Shown here: one piece after another, positions 46,500 to 56,951 of the stretch
Numbering within the stretch: position 1 is the stretch's first letter
Layout of the letters: each line of letters opens with the position of its first letter
Assembly (NCBI GenBank): GCA_037074585.1
Contig: CM073493.1
Span: 36,605,501-36,669,500 of the forward strand
Direction: 5' to 3'
Origin: Biancaea sappan
Taxonomy: Eukaryota > Streptophyta > Magnoliopsida > Fabales > Fabaceae
Length of the DNA stretch: 64,000 nucleotides
Position numbers and translations under genes: made by a program
The notes under the pieces: generated by a model
Database searches by the model: none
What the model was told of the DNA's origin: nothing
The model's input: the letters and a program-made list of their open reading frames with translations, nothing else

Positions 46500-47768
46500 G
46501 ATAAAAGACTTGGAATTAAATTTGACTGGAATGTAAGCCGAAAAGCATACTTTGATATTGATCCTTTACTGCTCGTGTGAGACGTTAGGATTTTTAATCA
46601 AGAGTTGCCAACTCCTTTTATAATAATTAACCTAGTATTTATTGGCAAATGATTTAAGTAACTTCCTATCTATCTAATCGCCATGTATGTGACGGTTTAC
46701 ATTCACATTGCATTGGCATAACTACCTAAACCCACGTAAGTAAAAGTTTACATAGTCTGACACAACTGCCTTAGCCATCTGATGATAGAGTAACTATCTT
46801 TGACGACTTCAATTTGACGATTTCTCTTGCCTTCAACGTTCGACAACCAAGCTATGTCCATTTGACATACCTTCATCTTCAACCATGTCTGAATTTACTT
46901 GTTGAACGGCATGCTTCCGACAACTTACTTTGATAGACGTGCATAAATGTTTTTACAGAGATATTCATCCTTCTTGCTTTTTCTGTCGAATTTGTCTCTG
47001 TTGAACAGTTGACCTTTGTCGAATTTTTGTACCAGATCACTTACTTTGGCACTTGGGAAATCAACATTATTTTGTTGTACCACTGAGGACAATTACTTGT
47101 CAGCCAAGCTCACTTTTGCTATTAAATATTTATTTTTTTATTTTAAAAATAATCATCCAACAGGTATATATTGTGAGCTATATGTTACAGCATTATTTGT
47201 TTCATTCATAGTTTTAAAGATTTGGAAGGAGGTTGTTATCACTTTTGTCTTCTTAGAAGTAATTAAAAACAAAGCTTAAATTGTAAATGTGGGCATAATG
47301 TTCATGCATTTTTATTTTATTTTGGTTCTTAGAATGACGGTGAAACACCTGCTTGTCATGGAAAAAGTATGCATACCATTTGAAGAAGTAAAGCTGTTAC
47401 TTCTAAGTTGGTTATATCAAATTTGTCTAAGTTCTAGCTTTAAACATTTAAAGAACTAACAAATTGAACTAAAATGGATTAATTTACCAATTGTTCATTT
47501 GCTTTTTGAACTGTCTAGACTTAAGTGTTCAAACTTATGAAAATACTATTTAAGTTTACCATGGGCTTTTTGGAAGTTTAATATATTCCAGCCTTTTGTT
47601 TGGATAGCAACACATGAGTTATTGTAGATCCTGGTCCTCATAGTTCCTTCTCCTAATATTTGAACAATGTAAAGCTTTAGCTCAGATTGCCCATTTATTT
47701 GTGATTGTAAGGAGGCTAATATTTTTGGAATAAAGTGTTTGCCCATATATAGTGCCACTTTAATAAAG
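46500..47768. other. Unassigned DNA
   Basis: No recognisable gene. The segment 46790-47030 has repeated TTGAC and GTCGAA-type words. The frames at 47016-47279 (plus) and 47546-47827 (minus) show no domain. Confidence 0.3.
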
Positions 47769-47870
47769 TCAACTAGGCATGTCCGTTTGCAGGGATTTTT
47801 GCCCACCGGGATGAAGACAGGGATCACATTGCCTGCCCCACAAGGTCCCTGTCACTGAATGGTATTTTAG
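47769..47870. mobile_element. Possible hAT-type terminal sequence
   Basis: Contains CAGGGATTTTTGCCCACCGG, then GGGATGAAGACAGGGATCAC and CCTGCCCCACAAGGTCCCTG. This is a GC-rich alternation of GGGGAT and CCCGCCCC reminiscent of subterminal regions of plant hAT elements. No partner terminus or TSD was found; 48040-48480 downstream is CT-rich and open to the same origin. Confidence 0.3.
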
Positions 47871-48719
47871 TAATTTTACTAAAATTACTAAAATGCCCTT
47901 ACAATATATATATATATATTAATTATTTATCTCAGGGATATTTAGTCATTTTATAGCTAAAATTAAAATTAAAATTTAATTTAAAAAACCTAAAACCCTA
48001 ATTATTTCATTCCTTGCTTATTCCCAAATTCATCTGCAGAGCCTCTAAGTTCTTGTTTGTTGTTTAATGTTCAACTGTATTCTCTCCCGATTTGGTCCCG
48101 TTGCCTGCTTGACGCCGTGCATTCATCCTTTCCAGTCCCGTCATCATCATTCGTGCTCTCAAATCTCACCATCGCTGTCTCTGACTCTCTGTTTCTACCA
48201 TTGCCTGCTTGCTGTCGTGCATTTGTCCTTTCTAGTTTTGTCATAGCCGTTCAAGTTCTCCATCCTTGATGTCACTATTCCTGCCCTTATTGTCGTCTTT
48301 GTTCTTGGTTACCTTCCTTGTTCCTTCTTCATTGCTCTTAGTACCTCAGCCTTTGACTCTCTGTTTATGATTGTTTCACACTTGTTATATATCTTCTTCA
48401 TGTGCTTTGTTGGTGATAGGACTTAAGCAGTCTTCTTCTTCTGATATTCTTCTATTTCTCTTCTATAATTCTTATCTGTTGTTCTTATTTTCTCTTTTGT
48501 TCAATTCACAGTGTATTAGTTAACTTGCTAGAGTGAAATTCAAGTGTGAAATTTGCTTTTATTAGGTCTAAAGCAAACTACATGAAATTCTTTGAGATGC
48601 TTATGAGGATCCTTAACAACAAGACCATGGAACTTGGGTAGAAGGTGAATTAAGCAAGATTTTTAATCAAAGTTCACATCTAACTTATGATAATCTATGC
48701 AAAGGGGCTGATAATGCAC
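47871..48719. other. Unassigned DNA with AT and CT-rich tracts
   Basis: An AT microsatellite at 47904-47920. CT-rich sequence (48050-48480) has two related segments (TTGCCTGCTTG.CG.CGTGCATT at 48099 and 48202, about 103 bp apart), suggesting a diverged tandem pair. No gene. Confidence 0.35.
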
Positions 48720-48950
48720 ATCAAGTGCAATAAGTTCTTTAATAGTTTAGTTTTCAGCCCTATTTGCATTTTGATTATCCATCCTTGTTGTCCTATCAAA
48801 TTGAGAATCATCAAGATCAATTACAAAATCAAACTCTGGCTCTAATTCTATACTATCTACAACAAGGCTAATGAAATCAGAAATCAACTCACTAACTATA
48901 GTACTCCTAATACTATTACTACATAACAACCTATAAAAGGTTATATTTGT
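48720..48950 (-). pseudogene. Athila-type gag N-terminal fragment
   Basis: The minus-strand frame at 48959-48747 includes LCSNSIRSTIVSELISDFIS, an acidic SIELEPEFDFV segment, and MDNQNANR. The same order is seen in the Athila gag at 57005-57195 (VRSNSIRTSIVFELL, acidic SES run, MDNQNAQ). Only about 65 codons are left and no other Athila domain is adjacent. Confidence 0.7.
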
Positions 48951-50834
48951 AATACTCAAGGATGCATAAGAGTCTACAGTGGACCTTCAGAGTTAAAACT
49001 GGAAATTTACGAGTTTAATTTTAATTTTGGACACCATTGAGGACTACGCTAAAATTGGAAACAAAATAATAACAATAAACTTTTAATGATCCATTTGAAA
49101 TTTTATAAGAATAAGGGTGGAATTTCATATTATGGGAAAAGACAAGGTCGATGGGTTATAGAATAAATCTTGGGTCCAAAATGAAGTTTCAGAAATGAAA
49201 CAAGGCACTAGGTGAAAAATAGAAATTAGAGGAACGTAGCACATAGAATTAGAGCAAAAATTTTATTTAGTGTAAGGATAAGAGTGGGACATGTGGCATC
49301 CTCTCCTCCACCCACTTTATTAGAGAGCTCTATAAGGATAAGTGTTCAACATAGTTACACAACACCCATCATTTTATCTTTGGCTAATAGTCCCATTTTT
49401 CTTCTTCTGCACTTTAAACCCGACTTCTTCCCTTTCTTAAGGTGAAATAATTAGAATTTGAAATCTTGATGTTGTTTCCTTCATCCTCTAAACTGAAGCG
49501 TGCATTGATTCACTTTGAACTCAAATGGAAAGAGGAAGATTTACAAGGAGACTGATCACGAATCATAGACAGAGTGAGTCAAGCAAAATAAAGCAACTGA
49601 GAGGTAAGAACATTCTCTCATTTCCTACTCCACTTCATTTTCTGAAATGAAGAATCATTTGTTTGGATTGGGTGAGTAGATCATGGTTTAAGTAAATTAT
49701 CCATTAAGATTAAGTGGGAAACCAGTAGAGAAAATTAAGAATAATGACAGAAAAAATCTGAGCTGAGAAGGTCATGTGCTGATAGTAGAAAATTTTAATT
49801 TTCTGTATAAACTTTCTTTTAGGTAATATGTTATGTTTTGGACTGTTATGGTATGAAATGAGCTCAATAGTCATGAAATTTGGTATCCAATTAGCAATGG
49901 TGCCCATGAATATGCCTAAATTATTTCAAAACTTTCTAGGTTGGTTTGGTATTCTTAAATGCACCTAAAACTGTAGCTAAAATTTGAAAAAAAATGTGAA
50001 AACAAAAGTAATTTGGCATGCTACTATTTCTATGTATTTTGGATGACTAAATGAGGCCCTAAAATATTTAAACATTAATGGCAACCTCCTCAGATGTAAA
50101 AGGTCCAAACTAGAAAGTTGCATGATATTAGAAGAGTTTAGCTTTATGAAATGCTTAGGAATAGAACCTTATGCAACGTAGAAACAAATCAAGACATGTT
50201 GGAAATTTGGCTCTATTCTAGTGGCTAAAATACCTTATCTTGACCCAAAATTTTTATTGCACGTAGCTAATACATGACACTGTTGCCCTACAAAGCTTCA
50301 TCACATTTGGTTATGTTGGGATAGGTATAACAAGCAAAAAATAGTACCTATACAAAATTTAGAAAGTTTTGACCTACGGTTATTAATAAGGTCTTTAGAG
50401 GGGTCAAAAGGTAGAATTTGGATCCGAAATTTTTATCCTAGAAGGCCATCATATAAAGATGACATTGGGTCAAGTTTCATGATTTGTGAAGTTATGGATT
50501 AGCCCCAGAATATTTCTATATTTTGGACTCGAAATTAGCCTCAAAATAGAACAAGGTTGGGTGAATGGTAGCCTATGTTTTGATTTGGTGTTGTTTCTTG
50601 TTTGACTTGTTTTTCTAAGCCTTTAATGAGATCTTTGGTGTTTCTTCTTTGGTTTAAAGTATAAAAATCTAGCTCGGACTCGAGATAAGGGAACTTTTAC
50701 CTAACCTTATTCATTTTTCTTTCTAAGACCATTTTCCTAGAAAATATGTGATGTATGATAATATGTATGAGGTATATAAATTCCCACATGCATGTGAAGT
50801 AGAACATTGAATCTATGTTTAGATTGAATATGAG
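48951..50834. repeat. LTR-like DNA into which the chimeric Gypsy locus is inserted
   Basis: AT-rich with LTR-like landmarks: TTTGTAATACTCAAGGATGC at the left, a CCCACTTTATTAGAGAGCTC leader-like patch, and CTCGGACTCGAGATAAGGGA at 50672, similar to CTTGGACTCGAGGTGTGGGA at 18428. No coding domain; termini not resolved. Confidence 0.4.
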
Positions 50835-52824
50835 TGTAATACCCGTTAATTTCGGAATATAATTCGCTTGAGAGTATTTTAGAATTTTACAACGTTACTT
50901 TAGTTATTTATTTTGGTCATTTTTAATTTTCATATTTAATTGTTCTCTTTGAATATTATTTATGAAAATTGAGTTAAATGACTGGACTGAATATTTGCAC
51001 CATGTGGGATATATTCTTAGAATGGTGAAATTCATGAAAAAGTGGTTTAAGAATGGTCAATTAGTCCATTAATTGTAAATTGACTGGATGAGTTTGGATG
51101 TTGGGTTATGGATACCCATGGGTTATTCAATAACCCATTAGAAATATTTAAAATAAAACTTCAATAATATCCTCTCATAATTCACGATTCTGAAGCGAAG
51201 CAAAAGTGAGTAGTGACAATTTTTCTCTCATTTCTTCATCCTCTTCTCAAATCCTTTCCTTGATATTCAGAATTTTGATTATTTGTTCGGTTCAAAAGCT
51301 TTGTAAGGATCAAAGGTAAGCTTTAATCTCATTATTTTCCTTAAATCTAAGTTTATATGGAAGATTAGAGGAGGTTTTGTTCTTGAAGATTTTGATGATA
51401 ATTCATGAACCTTAGTTGTTTTAGAGGTTATTTTTGAGTTAGGATTAAGTTATAGTCGGTTAAGAGAGTTGAGATTCTGGTTTTGAAACAAGAAATGAAA
51501 GGATGAAATTTTCTGCAAAACTTGAATTTACTATAGCAACCAAAAAATTTGGGAAAATTTTTTGAGTTACTATAGCAGTTACTATAGTGTCGGTAGTCAA
51601 ATGTACTGTAGTAGTCAACGTTACTGTAGCGACCGTCACTGTATCGAACCGTACTGTAGTGGACCGTCACTGTAGCAAACCGTTACTGTAGCAATCAGAA
51701 AATTTTGCATATTTTCGTGATTTTGTTTCCTTTCTTATGTTTCCTTGTAATATATTTTACTAGAAAATCTTCCTACACAAATTCTAGTGTAAAATAAGGT
51801 AAACTTGGACAAATATCAAGGTAAGTGAATAACCTTGCTAAGTTAGCTTGATATTACTAGTCAAAGTACAATATAAGTCACATTTCCAATATTATTTGGA
51901 TATTAAGCAATTAATTTTTCATATGACAGTATATGATGATCAATATATTTTTTTTTATAGAAATTCAAAGGAATAAGAGTATGTAGAAATTTTTTTATTT
52001 CATGGCAATTGTACTATGTGATAAATTCTCACTATCTTATTCATGAGTTTGAAAGGGTTAAAGTCCCATACTACTCAGTGCATAACGATGAAAAACTATA
52101 CACGAGTTTGAAAGGCTTAGAGTCCCACACTACTCGGTGTAAATAGATGAAATTATAAATACGAGTTTGGAAGAGTTAGAGTCTCATACTACTCGGTGTA
52201 TATCTATGAAATTTTATTCACGAGTTTGAAAGCGTTAGAGTCCCATACTACTCGATGTATATCTATGAAATCTTATTCACGAGTTTGAAAGGGCTAGAGT
52301 CCCATACTACTCGATGTATAAGACAATTAATTATATGAGTAAATGTGGTATTTGTACTTTTGATATTTTATATAGTACAGTTATTTACTTACTGAGTTTT
52401 TAAATAAACTCACACTCCCTATGATTATCTTTTCAGATACAGGAAACAAGGAAGAAGAGTATCCATTTGAAGATTAGAAGCCCCTTGGAATTATTCTCTA
52501 TTTATGTCTGGTGGGATAGCAGTACTTATTAATGTGGATACTAGGAACGCTCTATACTTTCTATAGGTCTCCTAGGCTTGCGATGAGATAAAAACATCAA
52601 ATTATGTATGCCTATATTTGTTTATCAAATGAATATAATTCTGTCGTGTGGAATGAATAATAGAGGTTGAATGTAAGACCTCACAGAATTTATGTGAATA
52701 ACTCATGTTTGAGAATTTTATTAAATAAGTAATTGTAGATATTGAGATTGTCCAGGATTTCGGGATACTACTGAGGTTTTCCTAATAGTAGTATTTTCAC
52801 ATGTTCAATTTTTGGGATGTCACA
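50835..52824 (+). repeat. 5' LTR of the chromovirus-like element (1,990 bp)
   Basis: Starts TGTAATACCCGTTAATTTCG and ends TTTTTGGGATGTCACA, followed by a PBS. Features in order: AT-rich first part, CTGTAGC-type repeats (51525-51700), five 59-bp tandem units (52043-52325), terminal region. The start and repeats match the truncated LTR at 42776-44065. Confidence 0.85.
52043..52325 (+). repeat. 59-bp tandem repeat, five units
   Basis: Units begin at 52043, 52102, 52161, 52220 and 52279 with ACGAGTTTGAAAG and contain AGAGTCCCATACTACTCG(G/A)TG. Spacing is exactly 59 bp each time. The first unit is the most diverged and the last is partial. Confidence 0.95.
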
Positions 52825-52827
52825 ATT

Positions 52828-52839
52828 TGGTATAAGAGG
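52828..52839 (+). other. Primer binding site, degenerate Met-tRNA type
   Basis: TGGTATAAGAGG lies four bases after the LTR end, differing from the usual TGGTATCAGAGC at two positions. Confidence 0.7.
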
Positions 52840-53055
52840 AAGTTCTATAGGTCCCCTATAGAGTACAGAGCAAAGTGATCTTTGTGGGCCCTTCCCTATT
52901 GTCATGAGCCGCGGCATGACCACAGGATTATGTTCCATAAAAGACCTTGTAGAGTATAATGTCATTTTATAGATAACTTTTCAGTGGGGCTACTAAGTGA
53001 TATTTTGTTTATGTCTGAAAATTGTTTGTTATGTGTGTAGATCTTTGACAGTTCA

Positions 53056-54900
53056 ATGTCAGAAGGATCTTCTAATAATAATGAGTATATGGGTCCAAGG
53101 AGGGCCATAATTCCACTAGTATATGTGCAAGATGATCCTAACCGTGGTGATAGTTTACATGCTCAAAATACTGAGGGCGCAACTAGTGATCAAGCAAGGA
53201 GAGTCGAACCTGACGCTCACATTGATAATGTAACTATTGCACATATGATTAATTTAATGAATGAACGGTTTGACCGATTTGAGGCTGAAGTGAGAGGTCG
53301 AGCTGCACAAGCTAACCTGCCAGTGGATCCTCCTATTGTTGAAGCGAAAATTGCACCACCAGCTTAGTTAGCTGTAGGGGGTAATGTAAGGGAGGTAAAA
53401 ATGTCTGAATTCCAGAAAATGAGGCCTCATACTTTTTCAGGGGAAGAACCCAAAGAGGACCCACAATGTTTCCTTGAAGATTGTGAAGCAATCTGTGATG
53501 CTATAGGGTGTTCTCCTACTCAAAAGGTAGAATTCACTTCCTTTCAGTTAAAGGGTAGGGCTGGTAAATGGTGGAGGAACTGGAAGAAAGCTAGAATTCA
53601 AGGTGCACCACCACTTATGTGGACGGAGTTTTACAGATTGGTTATGGATGAATTTCTCCCAGCAAGTGAACGATCATCTAGGGCAAGGGATTTTCTGTAT
53701 CTACAGCAGGGAACCATGACTGTTGATGAATATTTAGCTCAGTTTGTTAAATTATCTGAATATGCCCCTGAAATCATTCCTTCTGAAAGGAAGAAAATAG
53801 AAAAGTTTGTAGAAGGACTTCGTGACGCCTTATATGATCAAGTGGGTTCCAATATGAATGATTACTCTTCATACTCAGAAGCTGTTGATGTGGCCCGAAG
53901 AATGGAAAGGAGGTCAAAGAATAAAGAAGAATATCGACAAAAGAAGAAAGCTAGATATAGGAGATCTTTTGATCAAGGGGAAGACTCAGGGACTTTGAAA
54001 CCCTTTACTGCATCACAACATGCTCCAGCCACTCCTACTAAGTCATCTTATTCTACAGCTAGTGTGGCTAAGCCTCGTGCAGAGAGCATGGGTGGTTTTA
54101 GCTCTTCTAGTAGAGGAGGTACTCAAGCTAGAAGGGAAAAACCTCAGTGTCCTGAATGTGGAAAGTTTCACTTCGGAGAATGCAGGTTAAACACTGTTGG
54201 TACAGGTTGTTTTAACTGTGGACAAAAAGGACATTTTATAAGGGAGTGCCCTCAGCTCATGACAGGACCAGGTCAAGGGTCTACTTTGCCACCTCGGCCA
54301 CAATCTATTTCTGCTTCTATTACTCGAACACCAACCCCTTCAATAGGGGGTAGTATAGGAAGAGGTTCTGGAAGAGGCCAAGGTGACCGTGGAAAACAAG
54401 CTGATGGCAGAGGAAATGTAAGAGTATATGCCCTAACCCGACAGGATGCTCAAACATCCAATGCTGTAGTTATAGGTATATTATCTGTTAATACTTTTGC
54501 TGCACGTATTTTGTTTGATCTCTGTTCTACTTACTCGTATATGTCACCCCTATTTGCCAAGAGATTTGCATTTGATTCGATTACTCTTAAGGAACCATTC
54601 TTGGTTTCCACACCGATGAGAGAGACTTGGATAGTTAAAACATGTTTTCGTTCTTGTAAAATAATTGTTGGAGGCATGGAAACTGAGATAGATCTTATAA
54701 TTCTCAATATGTTAGATTTTGATGTGATTTTAGGGATGGACTGGTTATCTTCTTGTCATGCTACTATAAATTGTCGTGACAAAGTTATTTCCTTTAATAT
54801 GCCGGGGAGGAGTAATTTTGCGTTTCAAGGAGATCGAAGTGATGTACCTTGCAACATGATATCTATGTTAAGTGCCCGACGTATGTTGCGAAAGGGATGT
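53056..54900 (+). pseudogene. Chromovirus-like gag and protease, one in-frame stop, interrupted at the 3' end
   Basis: One reading frame starts at ATG 53056. It has a single TAG at 53365-53367, resumes at 53401 and runs to 54900. Residues near MRPHTFSGEEPKEDPQ through KFVEGLRDALYDQV are the Retrotrans_gag domain. A Lys/Arg-rich stretch and two cysteine motifs follow: CPECGKFHFGEC and the CCHC knuckle CFNCGQKGHFIREC. Next comes a retropepsin-like domain (VVIGILSVNTFAARILFD..). The protease active site reads FDLCSTYSY where the family has D-S-G, so Ser and Gly are lost. The solo LTR at 54901 cuts the frame; the last 13 codons of the visible frame (to 54939) come from the LTR. Confidence 0.88.
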
Positions 54901-56238
54901 TGGTTCACGCCACTACGATGCCGAATCGCCCAGAATTGAATTTATAGCAATTTGCAGTATAGTGATCCCCAAGTCGTATTCACTCAAGGAGCCTCACTTC
55001 TAAACACTAATTAATCGTTCTAAACACCAATTAATCGTTCTAAACACCCAAACACAAACACTAACGAAAAGTACATAAATGGGGGGGGTTTGTTGGTAGT
55101 ACTAATAAAAATAGAACAGAACAGCAACCAAATAACTACAACAACAGCAGCAGCAGCGAAATTTGCAAGGTGTTGACAGTAAAGAGACTATGTAATCAGC
55201 CACTAGGATTCATGGGAGTGCAACTATCATTACCTAACTCATTGATTCAGTTTTGTTCTCATTCCATTGTTTGGTTCTTTATGAAAATGGTTCTAGAATA
55301 ACATCTAGAATTTAATGCTACTAATTACAGTCAAGAACATCTCTCTACTATAACCAGATGCATTCAGTGGAAAATCTCAACCAAACCAAGTTAAATATAT
55401 CATCTAACTAGTCATTTCGCCTCCCTCACTTTCCTAATCAGTCAAGCAAGGTTATATCTTATTTATATAAGCCAGTTTATGTTACTTCTCAAGTTCTAAT
55501 CTAAATCTGACAGCAACATAAACATAACAGCAAAACAGAAATGAAATGAGATGAAAATGGAGAATAAAACACTTAGCTTGCATTCTTAGTTCAAGCTACA
55601 ACATCCCAGTGGTCCAGTGACTAATTACAATGAAGACTTAGCCCTCCATGAGAGTAAAACAGCAAATGACAGAAGAGAAAACAGAGAGGGAAAGAGAGCT
55701 ACGAAATTCCTAAGTTACTCAAAATAAAAGTGTCATCTCATTTTTAAAACTGATGTCCTCCATGCCTTGGAATATTCTATCCTAGATGCCTCCTTGGATG
55801 CCTCTTTGGATGCTTCATTGGATGCCTCATTGGATGCTGTGGGCAGTAAGATAAGCTACTCCATTCCTTTGCTATTTTTGTCTACCATTAATTGCTGTAG
55901 AAGGCCCATGCTGTCATTCCCCTTTGCTGTAAAGTGAAGAACAATGGGGACCAGAAATCCAGTCAGCCCTAGTCAACCATTCAATGCCCAGTCAGCATGT
56001 CCATATGACCTCCAAGTAAGCAAAACGTCCATGCCAGCAATTTTTCTCTCAAATAAATAGATCTGAAATTAAGCACATGAATTAATTGGGATAAAATTAT
56101 GAATTTGAATCATATTAATTCTATAATTAATTTACACCCAATAAATTCAAAATATAATAAAATAGGAGAGTTGGCAACATTGAAATAGCAATACGACTAA
56201 GATAGGGACTAAAAAGTATATAAAAATGCTTGATATCA
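54901..56238. mobile_element. Solo LTR (1,338 bp) with TSD GATGT, nested in protease/RT linker
   Basis: Ends are TGGTTCACGCC and TGCTTGATATCA. GATGT is repeated at 54896-54900 and 56239-56243. On removal, the coding frame before and after is continuous in sense (..RRMLRKGC before, QGFLAFVKDLEKKE after). It belongs to the same LTR family as 26479-27865, sharing CAGTATAGTGATCCCCAA. No coding domain; the CAGCAGCAGC run at 55147 is a microsatellite. Confidence 0.92.
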
Positions 56239-56243
56239 GATGT

Positions 56244-56393
56244 CAGGGATTTCTAGCTTTTGTCAAAGATTTAGAAAAAAAAGAACAGAAGTTAGAAGCC
56301 ATACATGTGGTTAATGAATTCCCAGATGTGTTCCCAGAAGATTTACCTGGATTACCGCCAGAAAGAGATATTGAGTTCAGTATTGATTTGGCG
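56244..56393 (+). pseudogene. Continuation of chromovirus-like pol to the RT start
   Basis: Reads QGFLAFVKDLEKKEQKLEAI, then VVNEFPDVFPEDLPGLPPER and DIEFSIDLA. This is the well-known linker and RT N-terminus of plant Ty3/Gypsy pol. At 56388-56393 the sequence becomes the Athila PBS; codons after this are not pol. Confidence 0.85.
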
Positions 56394-56406
56394 TCGTTGC
56401 TGGGGA
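56389..56406 (+). other. Athila primer binding site
   Basis: TGGCGTCGTTGCTGGGGA differs at two positions from the TGGCGCCGTTGCCGGGGA typical of Athila/Tat elements (complementary to Asp-tRNA). No LTR precedes it. Confidence 0.82.
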
Positions 56407-56951
56407 GCCATGTCACTTCTAAATTGTCTAATTAGTTGTTTATGTGTGTCTTTGTTTGATTTTCAATCATTTCAGTGCTGTTAAAAGTGGTTTACAAGTT
56501 TGAGTCATTTTATCGGAAACTAGTAAAAAACTAGTCATTTTCTTGTCGACGAAAAACCTAACTGTCTCCGATTGACCTAAAACTTGGTAGACCACTAGTT
56601 TTCAACGTTTCGAGCAAGTTGCAACCCCTACTATGCTTTGCCTAGTATAGGGTAGCTATTTTTCCAAATTCTATTGTTTAGACCCTCTTTTCTATTTTTT
56701 AATGTTTTCTTGATTTTTTTAATTAATTGTGTTTTTTAGTGTGATTTTTGTGGGTCAAATTTTTAAGTTCTATTTTTTGCACTAGTCCATCCAACCTGAG
56801 AAGGATTTTTCCAAGAAAAATCAGATTTTTCTAAGATACTTCATTTTTTGCGACGGTTCTCATCGGTTAGATCCTAGTTGTGCCGATTTTTCCGATTTTA
56901 GTGTTTTTGTTGCTTTTATTGTTTTCTTGTGAATTTTGCCTTTCTTAGTGT

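Larger units (their letters stand above)
50835..56393 (+). mobile_element. Chromovirus-like Ty3/Gypsy element, 5' part (LTR, gag, protease)
   Basis: A 5' LTR (50835-52824), PBS, gag-protease frame (53056-54900) and its continuation (56244-56393) run up to the very start of RT (DVFPEDLPGLPPERDIEFSI). The element then ends abruptly at TTGGCG, where the primer binding site of an Athila element begins. RT, RNase H, integrase and 3' LTR of this family are absent. A solo LTR is nested at 54901-56238. Left flank 5-mer is ATGAG (50830-50834); the partner is not in the window. Confidence 0.82.

Noticed and set aside
52043..52325. CRISPR-like array
   Set aside because: Units are contiguous 59-bp tandem repeats without unique spacers, within a plant LTR.
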